A stretch of DNA of 64,000 nucleotides from Tyto alba (taxonomy: Eukaryota > Chordata > Aves > Strigiformes > Tytonidae): assembly GCF_018691265.1 (NCBI RefSeq), contig NW_024881316.1, positions 28,889,319-28,953,318 on the forward strand, in the 5' to 3' direction. Made by a program: the position numbers and the translations under genes. The notes under the pieces are model-generated. The model did not search any database. It saw only the letters and a list, made by a program, of their open reading frames with translations, and was not told the origin of the DNA. Shown in pieces: positions 1 through 11,820 of the stretch (the stretch's first letter is position 1; each line of letters starts with the position of its first letter).

Positions 1-644
1 GAGAGAGAAATTACAACAGAGGTTGCTTTTTCTTGGTTTTGGGAGAGGAATTTCATGAGTTCTTACCAGAAATACAAACCAGATGTTTTCAAAATATTGT
101 GCAGCTCTCTATGGAAAAAATGATGGTAACTTTAAGGTCCTAATGCTGTGTACATCAAATATTTTAGTGTATAAGGTTTAACTGGCAAGGTATATGAAGC
201 TGAGGAACACAGTGATTGTTAAAGCTGGTGGTAGACCAAACATTTTCATATTCCTTCTACTATCCTACCTCTGGGTTTGTGGGATTTTTTTGTTTGTTTG
301 TTTTTGTTAGTCATAACTCGTTCTAAAATACTTCGTAGGTTTCCAGGGGCAGTTCTGTATAATTCACATGGGGCAGAGGGGGGGAGTGTATGAGTTCTTT
401 TATAATAGGAAGTGGCCGTACTCAGTCCACTTCTGATTTATCACTGCAAGATTCTGTGTTTAGGCTTACATGTGTATGAGGGTGTTTTTCCTGGAGTTGA
501 CAGTAATGAATGTGCTATTGTAGGCTGACGACTGACTAGCATTCCTTACTATAAAACCTGATAAATCAATTGAAAGTTTATTAATAACTATCACACGCAT
601 TGTTAAATGAAGAAAATAATCACCTCATCATTGTTATTTTCTAG
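1..644 (+). other. TDRP: TDRP last intron (3' part)
   Basis: This is non-coding sequence ending in a pyrimidine-rich acceptor (TTGTTATTTTCTAG) whose AG is at 643-644. It is assigned to the final intron of TDRP because the exon that follows is recognisable and its first codon is split across the junction. No repeat or other gene is seen in it. The donor lies left of the window. Confidence 0.8.
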
Positions 645-990
645 GACAAATATAAAGTTAAAGGAAGAGATGAAGTCTGAAAAGAAGCCGGGTTTTTGGG
701 ACAGTTTGGTGATAAAGCAGAATGTCCAGTCTAGGAAACCAGATGAGATTGAGGGATGGGAACCACCACAGATTACCGCTGCTGACTCTACCAGTGAGGC
801 AGCAACTACTTTAAGTGACTACACAGCCTGGTCAGGCTGGGAAGATGAAACCAAAGGCTCCACAAAATACACAAACCTGGCCAGCTCAGGAAACAGTTCC
901 AGGTGGAGTATCAAATCAGCTGGAAAGCTGGTTAGTATTAGACGTCAAAGCAAAGGTAACCTTACTGACAACTGGGAAGAACTAGAATGA
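645..990 (+). CDS. TDRP: TDRP, last coding exon (C-terminal 114 residues)
   Basis: This is the C-terminal part of testis development related protein (C8orf42 in human), a small nuclear protein linked in mammals to spermatogenesis. The exon begins after the AG at 644 with one base that completes a split codon, then reads 114 codons to a TGA at 988-990. Blocks I recognise from the human family member are KKPGFWDSL, KPDEIEGWEPP, WSGWEDETKGSTKYT, NSSRW and LVSIRRQSKGNLTD, in the same order and spacing. An upstream in-frame ATG at 607 lies in the intron and is not the real start; the true N-terminus is on exons outside the window. No catalytic domain is known or visible; the segment is polar, tryptophan-rich and probably largely disordered. 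The gene is convergent with FBXO25, whose 3' end is about 9 kb away. The identification is from memory of the human protein, not from a search. Confidence 0.93.
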
Positions 991-2656
991 TACTGGTAAG
1001 GTGAAATACTTTATAGATAAGACGAGAAAGGTTCCATGATTTACTTGTATGTTTAAACCAAAATCAAATCTGCTCAATATTGCACCTTTATACAGTACTT
1101 CGTTTTATTCAGATTGTTACAAATTTTTGCTCACCTGACAGTAAATTTTCTTATTACATTGTTAAATAGCTATGTTTTCCACACTGAAAAAAAAGTAGAG
1201 AATCTATTTTGTGCCTATATTTCACATTCAGACTCTACAGTATGTTGGATTGTTGGTTTTACCAAAAAAAAATGTAATTCCTTAGTGAATGTATACACTG
1301 GTTGTAAATTTGACTGCCTTATGTAGGAACTTCCACTAACTTGGGGTCTGTTGTTTTGTTTTTTTTGTGTTTTTTTTTTTTTTTTTTCCCCCCTGGTATT
1401 TGAGGGCCACTCAAAGTTTTAGTTTTGATGCTGTCTCTTTTTAATTAAGAATACTGATCTGTTGCTTGCAGGGAGAATGCTTATACTTAGTAGCCTGTTT
1501 TCCAAATCTTCAGCCTCAGCATATGCTTCAGCTTGTGCATACAAGATGCTCACCTGTCACAATGTGCTATACTGTGTATGAAATGGGAAAATACTATTCT
1601 AATGTAATTCTTTTCCTCACAGGATATTCACCAATAGTCAGGTCAAATGGGTCTTCCAGAGTTTTTTTTTAATATTGAACATTGTTTGACAAAGTTAAAC
1701 TGCTCAGTTTTTAAGATGCATGTTATGCCAAAAGTAAAAATGATTGAAAATTTGGAAAGCAGCAGTGAGTTAGAGTATAAGATGATCTTGATATTCAGTA
1801 TCTGTAGTTCTGAATCTAGGGATAAGTTGCCTCTTATGGAAGGGTGCGTTTGGTTTGTTTTTTTTTTTTTTTTCATTTTTACAATAGCTGATCCTTGTTC
1901 TACAAAGAGTTTGTTTTGCTTTGTACTGTGTTCTTCCCCCCCCCACTGGCATTTTCAGGGTAACTGAGTAACTGAGCCATTGCAAGTATGTGCATGCACA
2001 CAACTTCTGAAACATTTTTGTTATACAGCTTTGTCTTATTAGCTACTGATATTTTAATTTTTTGGTAAAAGAAGGTGAAGCGTTAAACTTGAGATTTGAA
2101 ATGTATATAGGAATACTAAAAGTGCCTCTTTCTAGCATATTGTCTCTCACTAGCAGTGCGGCTGATGTCAGATCCAAAGTTGGTTTCTATTTTGTTTATA
2201 TCTATATAAATACTACTTTAACATTCATGGAAAAAAATCAAACCAAAAGTTTCATAAGAAATGAACAGTAGGCCTTTTCTCTCCTGATTGTTAAACTGGT
2301 ATAACAGAACTGAAAACTTGTTGACTGCCTAGCAATATGGCCAGTACAGTTGGAAGATCAAGTTAATATTTCAGAGATAATCAACGTTTTTACAGGAAAG
2401 CATATACCTTTATATAATGGATGTCTTGTAAACATATTTTTGCAAGAAGCTTCTGCTGATGAAAAGGGATGCATGCAATTTTCTTCTAAGCTTGTTCCTT
2501 CTTTCTGTTACTGCCACATTACTCCTTTCTTAGCTCTCTCTTTCTCTCCCGATTCATGTATAATTTTCTGGCTTGCAGTTCCTGCATAGCTGTTTTTTGG
2601 AGATTCCTGTTGAGATGTGCCTGGAGGGAAACTGTAGCAAAATGGGTTTGTTTCTG

Positions 2657-2745
2657 GTGGTTTTTTTTGGTTTTGTTTTTTTGGGGTTGGTTTTTCTTTT
2701 TTTTGTTTTGTTTTGTTTGTTTGTTTCCTTTTTTTTTTTTTTTCT
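2657..2745 (+). repeat. T/G-rich low-complexity tract
   Basis: Runs of T are broken by G or GG (for example TTTTGTTTTGTTTTG), ending in a run of 17 T. This is simple low-complexity sequence in the TDRP 3' UTR. Reading frames through it on both strands are artefacts of composition. Confidence 0.8.
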
Positions 2746-3129
2746 GGTATTAATAGTATGTTAAAAGACCTTGTTCTTAAGTTTATATACAAGAACACCA
2801 GTGTTTTGTGCTACAAAACAGGATCTTGTAACTGGCAAATGTATTTGTAAAATTGGCATTATATATTAAAAAAATACTAATAGAGGAGAAAGGGTTACCA
2901 TTTATATTGCATCATTTAGTCTGTGAGTAAACTCTGTATTTGCCTTTGGCAAATACATACGCTGAGGTTAATTATAGGAAAGAATTAGTATTCTTGGGTC
3001 AAGTATGCTGCATTTTATAGTTTATGGAATACCCTCTAAGGCATGAGCTAGTATTTAGTTTGGTTATTGGTGCTGACCTGAAAACAGAAAAAGATCTGCT
3101 AGCAGCCCTCGATATTTTGCTCTCAAAGA

Positions 3130-3154
3130 TGCTGAGCAAAATCTTTGCTCAGCA
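3130..3154 (+). repeat. Perfect 11-bp inverted repeat in TDRP 3' UTR
   Basis: Arms TGCTGAGCAAA (3,130-3,140) and TTTGCTCAGCA (3,144-3,154) are exact reverse complements separated by ATC. The unit CAAAGATGCTGAG is also directly repeated at 3,124-3,136 and 3,153-3,165, so two alternative pairings are possible in the RNA. Confidence 0.8.
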
Positions 3155-3958
3155 AAGATGCTGAGAACTTTAAATTTCCCTCCTGAAGAAACTATTTATA
3201 CTGTGACTAGTAAAGGTTTTGCCTTGCACATTATACTGTCAAGTGCCTGTTTCTCACCTTGATGATGTGTTTGATGCACAGCTTAACTGCAACATTGTTC
3301 AATTTGTTTTTCAATGTGTGGTAAAGAATATGTTCACAAACCTGAAGCCTACTACAAAACAAAATTGCATCCAAGTGGGAAATTGAGATATGTAAACTTA
3401 GTTTAACTCCTAGTGATGAAAGTTTTGGTGTGTGTAAGTGATATTTCCTCAGAAATAACCATTCTAAGGATGAACATTATTAAATTTAATATAATTTATT
3501 GTTATGCTTTAATTAATGTATTTGTCTTTGGAGATCTCACTGGTGTGAGCTCCTCTTATGTTTATAAACTTGTCTGAATTTTCAGAATGGGGTCTTCTTT
3601 TCTTTTACCTTCTTTAGATGCTTAACTACACTATACATTTATGGGCTTAATCTATACACAGCTCCGTATGTGGAATAAGTGTAGAATACGTCCCTTAATA
3701 TTTGTTTTGAAATTGCATTTCAATCTATGTGAAATGGTTTAGAACGTAGCATTAAGATTGTATGATAAGATTGCACAAAATAAAATATAGTTTATATTGC
3801 TTTCTCATAGCCAATCTGCATGATTGTTGGCGTGGTTTTAATGGGAATTAAAAGCTTCCTGTGGCTGTAACTAGTCACTTAACTCTAAGCAAAGTTCCTT
3901 CTGAGTATTTTTATTTATTAGCATCATTTGCAAAAAGAAAAGTAGTATTTTCCATATG

Positions 3959-3964
3959 AATAAA
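3959..3964 (+). other. TDRP: AATAAA poly(A) signal, probable TDRP 3' end
   Basis: A canonical AATAAA lies here, with a U-rich downstream element just after it. Another AATAAA lies at 3,779-3,784. GC content rises sharply beyond about 4,320, consistent with the transcript ending before that. Confidence 0.5.
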
Positions 3965-4319
3965 GATTTAGTTTGAACTGAAATGCCTTATTCTTTGGTA
4001 TCCTTTTTGTCCCATTTTGTCATGTGATTTTTGTTTCCATCCGCGTGGACATTACTTTGCATCACTGTTGAATTTGTCCAAACTCAGTGAATCATGCCGT
4101 CTCAGGAGCTGCAGCATCCTAGATTTGAAGCATCACCCATTACTTTCACAGTGGGAAGAATTCATTGGTTTTGACAAACCGCAAATATTTTCTTTCCCTG
4201 GTATTTATTGGTTTAAACTTTTTTTTTTTTTTTAATTTATTGACTGTTATGAAAGCTTGGGCAGAGCAGCATTCTTTTGCTGAAGATTTCACCAGCTACA
4301 TGTAAACCTGAGGACCTGG

Positions 4320-4720
4320 AACGCTTTTGCTGACAGCGTCCCCGTAACGAGGTGAGACCTGCAGGTCCTGGGCTGTGACAAGGGAGATGCCGCCGCCGGG
4401 ACCGGTGGGTCGGCAGCAGAAAGACGCGTACGGGCAGCTAATCCCCTTCCGCGCTGCTCCGCTGGCCCTGTCGTTGCCTAAATAGACTTAGCAGGGAACA
4501 TTTAGGCAAAGCGTTGCTTATCAGAGCGTGCGAACTGGCTGAAACAGAAAATGTTACTCATACAAGTTTCATTTTGGGGGGGAAGACCCCTTGTATGGCG
4601 ATGCCCCTGGCGGGGGCTGATGCCCGATGCCGGGAGGGTCAGGCGCGCGCTGGGTGGGTGGGAGGGAGGGGAGGGCCCCGCGGTTCCAGACCCCGGCTAG
4701 ACAAAGGACCCGGCCAAATT
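4320..4720. other. GC- and CpG-rich islet just past TDRP
   Basis: This segment stands out from AT-rich surroundings by its many CpG dinucleotides (around the GCCGCCGGGACCGG stretch near 4,390, and GGCGCGCGCTGG near 4,641) and a GGGAGG-rich tract at 4,650-4,680. No gene structure is visible. It could be a small CpG island for an unannotated transcript, or simply GC-rich DNA. Confidence 0.35.
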
Positions 4721-6479
4721 TTGAGCATAGCTGTTCCCACAGCCCAGGTGAATTTGGCCTGGCGTGTGGCTCAATTTCCCAAACTTTTTGAAATGCTTGT
4801 TAATGTACGTGAACGTCAGGTGACGGAACTGTAGGTCCTGTCTCTGACAAGAACACGAATGCGCGTGTTATTTACCTGTTTCTTGCATATCTAAACTGGG
4901 GGGTTTTTTTGCTGATGTATTTTTTTTTCGTGAGTGCCTGCTCGTTGTTTTCTGATGTATCTGGGAAATGAAACCAGCTCTATGAAGAAGAAAAATTATT
5001 TCCTAAAAGGCTTAGTCACTGCTGATAGTATGAGTATCGTTACATGTCTGTCTGTCTCAAAACTTTCTTGTAGCATGACTGCTTTGTACTATACAAGACA
5101 GGGAATCGGACACATAGGCAAAGAATTTGGTTTAGAAACTGAAAGGAGAGAGTTGCATTTATCCTAAGTACAACCAGCATAATAGAAAAAAATGCTCCTC
5201 CTATACTTGCAAAGTAATGAAGTATGAAAACAATCAGAAAATAGGGATATAAATAATAGAAAATTATATTAAATATAGAATAGTAAACAAAGTGTAAGAA
5301 GAAGATTTTTTTTTTTTCATATGATACTTACCAACTCTTATCACTGGTACTGAATAAATAAATACCTGCTCTGTATTTTGTCCTATTCTGTCTAGTATTT
5401 ACTAAAAGATGCAAGAAAGTAACTATATTATTTTCAAGTCCATAATCATCTGGTAAAAGCTTGGCTGGCACTTAAAATTTTTATGCTCTCGAGACCCAAA
5501 TAACACTAGTGAGAGCTTAATAACACATTTTGAACTGTGAGTTTGCTGTTGGGAAGGAAAAAGTATTACTCTCTGCAGAGAAAAATGTGCAGCTGTATTT
5601 TGTAAGACTACTTTGTCCACCACTGAAAATAATCATGTGATATTTTGCTTTCTGTTTGCTTTCAGTTGTACTGAGAGCAACCAGGTACTGAGAAGACTGA
5701 ATGGTGGAGTTTAAATAATTTTTCAGAAAATTGTCTGGTTGAATTATTTGAGGTTGTATAGTAAAACAGCTCATATTTGATACAGAACCATTTCTTTGTT
5801 ACAAGCAACATCCTCTGGCCTTTCTTACCTTGTACCTCTTTCCTTGAACCCCCCAAATGCTCTTGTCTGGAACATTTTGTTTGTCCAGGAGTCTTGCAAG
5901 TCTCCACCAGATTACATTGCTAAATCCTTCTGGTATTGGAGAGACAGAGAAAATGTGGTGCATGTGTTTGTGCTGGAGAGAGGAAGGGGGGGCTCCTGTA
6001 TCCAGAGTCCGAGTACTGTACTTGGCATATAATTATTATTTTTTTCTGCTAAAGCTTTCTTACGTACAATATAATTAATATTAATTATTCTTTGCTTTGT
6101 TTATTTCTGTATTTGTCCCATATTATCTTTTATTGGGTCACATATGCAAAGACATCTCCAATTACATAAAGAACTAATCCTTGGTATTTCTTTCATGGCA
6201 GACACCCACTTTTAGGCAGACTTGCCTTGGGTTTAGTGCCTGTAAACAGTTTGTCTTTTGAACATTTGGACAGAAACTTGGCAACCAACATTTGACAGGA
6301 CAAACAAAGGAAAACAAGTCAAGCATCATTTCCCATTAGGAAGTAAACTATTGTTTGATAGGACGGAGCACGAGATTCCCAGAAGTCATACGACAGCTAC
6401 AGTGACGCTGCCCATCGGGTTATTTTGAAAACTGGAGACTTGATGAAATACATACTTGCTCCTTTTTTTTCTTTCGTTC

Positions 6480-6680
6480 TATAAACTGGCACGTCTCCTG
6501 GAGCGCGTTAACCTGTCCGCGCCGCGCGGCTGTCGCGCTGCTGCCGCCAGCCAGTGCCGGCGCGTTGGGCCAGCCCGGGGGGGGCACAGGGGGCGTGGGG
6601 GGCACGGGGGGCACGGGGGGCGGCTTAAGCCGCGGCGGGAGGTCCGAGCTCCTGACCCGTGCGGGGAGAACCGGCCCCGC
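6480..6680. other. CpG-rich islet with G-rich minisatellite
   Basis: This segment is dense in CpG (CCGCGCCGCGCGG, GCCGGCGCG, GCCGCGGCGGG). It includes tandem GGGGGGCAC units at about 6,576-6,623 and a perfect 14-bp palindrome, GCGGCTTAAGCCGC, at 6,620-6,633. Reading frames on both strands are compositional. It may be a cryptic promoter; no exon can be supported. Confidence 0.4.
6576..6623 (+). repeat. GGGGGGCAC-type G-rich minisatellite
   Basis: Four to five short units of five to eight G followed by CAC, CGT or CGG occur in tandem. Four or more G-runs of at least five bases within 48 bp make it a strong candidate for G-quadruplex formation on the + strand. Confidence 0.75.
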
Positions 6681-7499
6681 TGGGGACAGGGGGAAGGTGT
6701 TCAAGACAAGTGGAGCAGCAGGTGTTCTGGCTTTGAAGAACGAAGCACAGTGTAGAGAGAAGTAAGAAGTCCAGAACACCTGAAAATGTGCCGGGGGCGG
6801 TGTGTGTATGTGTCGTATTAATATTTACTATTAGGCCAGGGGTTTAGTGTTACAGAATCCGAGCTTACAGAGTCGGTCCTCATTCCTAGTGTTTGCTCTT
6901 GGCTATCCTACTCGAGAACAGGACTTTTGTCTGTGATGAGCAATTGGAAAGAGTGTCCCCTGCGCGCTGGTACAAAATGAAGGTTTTGAATGCCTTTAAC
7001 ACTGATGCTCCGTAACTCGCAGCAAGCACTTCTCCAGATTTATCCCGTACTACTACGCCTATAAATTAGACTGAACTGATCAAAAATGCAGAAAGGTGAG
7101 TGTGGGTGGTAGAAGATTGTACCTAGAAGGCATATCGTCAGCTTGCAGCAAGAGTTTAACTGGTGGTGGGATTAAAGCATTGAAGTTTTAGCTGAACTAA
7201 ACAGCTCCATCCAGTATCCTACTTCTTCAAATACTATACTTTCAGCCTCCCCCCCTTCTCTCCTCTCTTTCCAGATTCCTGAGACCTCTAAGAGCTTTCC
7301 CCATACTTCCCTCTCTTCCCTGATGATTCCCCATGAGAGTCAGGATATACTTTTTTTCCCCTCTTAGTTGATGAATTACATGCTAGAGGTTGATTTTTTT
7401 TTTTGTTTTGTTTTGTTTTGTTGTCTCTAAGCCTGTGAGTCTGGAAATTCGTGAAGCATTACTTGGAATTTGCCTGTTTTGAATGGGTGAAACCGTGAT

Positions 7500-7900
7500 T
7501 TGAGTCCTCTCTGCCTGGCTTCCACCTCCTGCCCCAGGCGCCCTGTTTCGAGGAGGCAGAAGCTGCACAAAGACTTCCCGCGCGTACAGTAAGTCTGTCC
7601 ACAGACTTACTGGTGAGGCCAGATCTTCAAAAGGTGTGCGTGTAAGCCTCCTTGGCAAACCTGTGTGAGGTGGGTGGCCTGGAGTGTCTTCCCGTGGCTA
7701 CCACGCGTGTACCTGCGGGGGGTCGAAGGCCTCCTACAGCCTTAATCGGGGCAGAGACTTATCACAGGCCTGGTGGGAGCGCACCAGTACGGGGGGTAAC
7801 ACCATCCTGGTTGGTGGTGACTGTTCAGACGTGGTCACGCTCCCGTATAAGAGGAGGGGAAGGGTGGCTGGTGAAGGCTCGGGATCAGGCCACGCACTGT
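7500..7900. other. GC-elevated segment without recognisable gene
   Basis: GC content is moderately raised with scattered CpG. A near-perfect 26-bp palindrome sits inside at 7,587-7,612. Several overlapping short frames occur on both strands and none resembles a known protein. Confidence 0.3.
7587..7612. repeat. 12-bp perfect inverted repeat with 2-nt loop
   Basis: CAGTAAGTCTGT (7,587-7,598) and ACAGACTTACTG (7,601-7,612) are exact reverse complements separated only by CC. It is a near-perfect palindrome able to form a cruciform in DNA or a tight hairpin in RNA. Confidence 0.85.
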
Positions 7901-10900
7901 GCAGCTGAGTAAGGAAAACCAGCAGAGTTCCAGGCTGGGACACGCGACTGCAGGAGCTGCTGCGTTACTGTCAAGCATACTGAGTTTTAGTGACTTAGGA
8001 AAATACTGCCAGAGTGTTGCTTTTGTAAATAAGCTAAGTTCTAAAGGGATACTGCTGAGTTAAGAAGGGGCCTTCAGGTTTACATCTTGAAAAGTCTCCG
8101 GTAGGAAACAGTTTAAAAATAACCGCTGTGTCTGAGAGAGTAATGGGGACTGAAACATAGGGGAGAGGTGCTCCAAACGTTTGTTCTGTAATCTAAGCAT
8201 TGTATGGGAATAACAACTGACTTCAGCAAATGAATTATTCTTTCATTATTATTTTGTTATAAATAATATAGGAAAACAGCATTCAAGTGGAGAAAGCGTA
8301 TAAAAATTAAATACATAAATTTAGAATTAAGTGGCAGCTGTTGTGTATGCCTTGAAAATTGTTAGAAAGGCTTTCAGCTGAAGGCACAATGACTAAGTAC
8401 CCAGAAAGTGCAACAAATACAAAGCTGAACACGTTTTATTCGTATTTGTAGAAGAATGTACATGTAAACCTGCTGGAAATAAGCATTACCAGCAGGTCTG
8501 AAAGGCGGTGGGACAGGACTCTCTGTTGACCAGAGAAGAGCCCATGGGAACTGAAAGGAAAGAAACCCGGCTTAGTGGCACTCTCACCTCTGCCATGGTC
8601 TGAATCCACTTACCTGTCATGTCCTTGGGTACAGACATTATGAGCTCTAAAGGTAACTGTCATTCTACTGAGCTTTGTGGGAGTTGGGAATTATGTTCCA
8701 GTGTCTTTTAAGGGGTTGGACCTGAGCGTTGCAGCTAAAAGCACTGAAACAGCGCAAATGAATGGCATAATTAGCTAATACTTCAGTATTCTGAACCGTA
8801 ATTTAACAACTGTTTCCAAACATTTGATAGTTTGCTTTATTTAATGTTGGTTATCTTTGTATGGAATTGGCAAACTTAATCAGATATTAAGGATCTACTC
8901 TGACACCCAACATACGAAGGAAGAACAGGACCAGCTATTGTGAAAACGGGTCAGACTGCAGCCCCCTCTCCTAGTGGCACGTGCTGGGGTACGTATACTC
9001 GGTCATACGATGCTACACAGCTGGGAGGCTGCTGCCCACATTTGCCTGTGTGATGCTTCTGACCCTTTATTTTTCTTAAGGGAGCACCTGAACATCTAGC
9101 CCCATGATTAAATGTTGACTGAGGGCCAGAGAAAATTAATTATTATATGGGAGTGGAGTAGGTTCATCTGAAAAGACTGAGGAAGAATGGTTCAATTAAA
9201 ATTATCCCTAGGAAATAATTTCCCATTTTGGTTGGATCAGCAGCTGCATGAGTGCCTGCCACGGTGCAGGGGTGAGGGTGAACGTGACGTGGGACACAAC
9301 ACAATCTCGGATGTAGCTGAGGGATAGGGAGAAAGTTTGGGGTGAAATGGGACCTCTCATGGGCTTTGAAAGATGTCAGATCTCAGTTTTTCAAAGAGTG
9401 CAGGTGACAAGCTCCCAGAAGAAGGTGCATGTGCTTGACCTTGCTGGAGATGTGTCTTGCTTGGTCTCGGGTCGAAAGCCCCTGAGGCCATTCCCAGTGT
9501 GCTGCTGGACTTACTGTCCTGTTCAGCCACTGAGGGTGACTTAGGCACTCTCCCCATGTCTTCTGTAAGAAGCTATGAGGTACCTGGTTTGTTAAATTTC
9601 GGTTACGGGGCTGGTAAGTATCAGATGCTGAAGTATCTATGACCAATTTTGTGAAGTTTGAAGGTTTTTGATGAAATCGGCTTCTGGTGCAATTGTCTGA
9701 CTTCAAGTGATGAGGCTTAAGAAATACATACTCTGTCTTGCCCTCTTTGTACAAACACGTATGTATGAGGTTGAGAACAATCAGCATAAATGCAGAATTA
9801 ATATGTTTTTCCTCTTTGCCTCCTTTCTCTACAAGTGTATGAATTACTTCCATGCTTATTACTGGCTTACGAATACATCATATACAAGACTGTTTAGCTA
9901 ATGCACTTCTTTCTTTGCCAGTGATGGAGCTGTAAATATGCTAATTTGTGTACCAGGCAAATCCAAAATGCCGTGCTACTGTTCTCCATTCCCCCTTCCC
10001 CTGTCAGCTGGCCTGCATTGCTTCAGCCTTCTAGACGACAAAATGCCATTAGTGTTTCAGTCCTTTTCCTAGTGGATACATCTTTGAGCTAGGTTTTTTC
10101 TTGCATTTCAGTTTCTTCCTTCTCCAAAAGCAAGCTTATGCATTTGCCAGGCATGGGGAGCAGGGGAAAGGAAAAGAGCAGGGTTCTGCTCCTCTGCTTT
10201 TTCCAGGTAAGAACCACAGTCGTGTCTAACATCCAAATACAGGGGCTCACTCAGTGCTCTCTGAACAGGTCCATGTCCACTGTCTTTATAGTCAGTGTCT
10301 TTTCTCAGAAACAGAACAAAACTGTTGGGAGAAAATGTAATACAACAGGTCTGGAGTCTCTCAGAGACAGGTTGTGGAGGTAATGACGGGGATGGGGCAG
10401 GTGTTTGGGAGGTGGAAGGAAGATCCTGTTTCTCGGAATTGTGATTTCAAGCTCCTTGTGGACTGCGGCAGAAAATGTCTTGATTGCCTTTGAATCAGTA
10501 TCGTTTTTCAGGACTAGATGAAGTCAGAACATACTTTCCTATCATTGCCACTGCAAAATCTATATAAAAAAAATGGGACAAATGCTGTGGAGCAAGAAAA
10601 GGCTGTAGTGATGTGGTGCACAGTTCAAGGTAATGCTTTCAGCTTCAGGAGAGAGCTCCTGCCTGCCTTTGCATATGACAGACAGCACCCAGGAGGCCAG
10701 AGCAGAGGTTTTACTTTCAGGCATGACCCTTCTCATGGGTTACAATACTTTTGGTTACATGAGTAAGTGCTGGTGTAAAGGACAATGAGATTTATTCAGG
10801 TTGTCAAAATATGTTTTCTTAATACAGGTGAGGTATTAACAGGATTGTTATCCTGAAGGGGAAATCCTCTCCCCTTTCCCTTGCAGGAAGAGATTTTTAA

Positions 10901-11239
10901 AAACACCAAATATGATACAAACCCTATTGATCAAAATCAATCTGTGCTTAGGCAACACAACTAAAATGTCTTATCTATCTGATGACTTCACACTGTGTAG
11001 TCACTTCTAATCAAGCTCTGTTATTTGCCTAGTCTAAGAAATATATGCACTAAGTATTTAGCTTGTGGAACTACTCCCAAAGCTCAAAAACTCCCAAAGC
11101 TCTTGCCAAGTGTTAAAAGCTTCTAAGACTGCTCATGACAGTGTGACTGCACTCAAAGTCTTTAAGATTAAAAAAAAAAATTGCAGTAGCCCTGCACTGA
11201 AATGCTGCTTAGGGCATCCACGCACATGTTCCTTCTCCC

Positions 11240-11240
11240 T

Positions 11241-11271
<31 letters not shown>

Positions 11272-11274
11272 TTA
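11240..11274 (+). repeat. (TTTA)n microsatellite
   Basis: Almost nine uninterrupted TTTA units occur just upstream of the CR1 copy that begins near 11,325. It is likely polymorphic in length. Confidence 0.9.
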
Positions 11275-11324
11275 AGATGGAAGAAGAAAAGTTTAAAAAA
11301 ACCCACCTTATTGGCTTTTGAGCC

Positions 11325-11820
11325 TCGGGTGACTCATAGTCACCAAGTTAAACATGAGCCCTTGCCCCCGGAGGTGCGGTGCCAGCGGGTGGAGGGAGGT
11401 GATCCTGCCCCTCCACTGCTGAGGCCACAACCCAGTATGACAGACATGGACTTACTGGAGGGAGCGCAGTGAAAGGCCATGGGGATGATGGATGGGAACA
11501 TCTCTCCTAGGAGGAAAGGCTGGGATGGTTCAGCCTGGGGAAGAGAAGGCTCAGAGGGATCTTATTAATGTCTACAGATACTTCAAGGGAGGGTGGAAAT
11601 AAGATGGAGCCAGCCCTTTGTCACTGGGCACTACTGGAAGGACCCGAGGCAGTGGGCGAGCTGGAACACAGGAGCTGCTGTCTGAACACCAGAGAACACT
11701 TGTTACTGTTGAGGGTGACTGAGCACCAGAGAGGTTGCAAGGTCTCCACCCTTGGAGATACTCAGAAGCCATCTGGTCACGGAGAACCAGCTCTAGCTAG
11801 CCCCTGCGGTGATTGCTGAA
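11325..11820 (+). mobile_element. CR1 LINE fragment, sense on +
   Basis: The sequence follows the chicken-repeat-1 3' region in order: GAGGTGATCCTGCCCCTCCACTG near 11,396, GACATGGACTTACTGGAG, CTCTCCTAGGAGGAAAGGCTG near 11,503, TTCAGCCTGGGGAAGAGAAGGCTC, GCTGGAACACAGGAG and GAGAGGTTGCAAGGTCTCC. These are remnants of the end of the reverse-transcriptase ORF and the early 3' UTR. It is 5'-truncated, carries small indels and lacks the terminal ATTCTATG repeat. Frames inside it are decayed and not functional genes. Confidence 0.85.

Larger units (their letters stand above)
991..3985 (+). other. TDRP: TDRP 3' UTR
   Basis: This is AT-rich sequence after the TDRP stop codon, with no repeat insertion recognised except T/G-rich low-complexity tracts at about 1,352-1,389, 1,857-1,874 and 2,657-2,745. 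Two canonical AATAAA poly(A) signals sit near the end, at 3,779-3,784 and 3,959-3,964. The second is followed by TTTG/TTTTT-rich sequence, so cleavage near 3,980 is the best guess. Earlier cleavage is possible. The segment contains a perfect 11-bp RNA hairpin at 3,130-3,154. The boundary is inferred. Confidence 0.6.

Noticed and set aside
607..644. ATG at 607 as the start of a small complete gene
   Set aside because: It lies upstream of a clear splice acceptor and its codons do not match TDRP; the real protein enters from an upstream exon.
9383..9853. 156-residue open frame on the - strand
   Set aside because: No domain, low-complexity bias or recognisable family, no splice context, and an overlapping frame on the other strand. 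Length is within chance for this much sequence.
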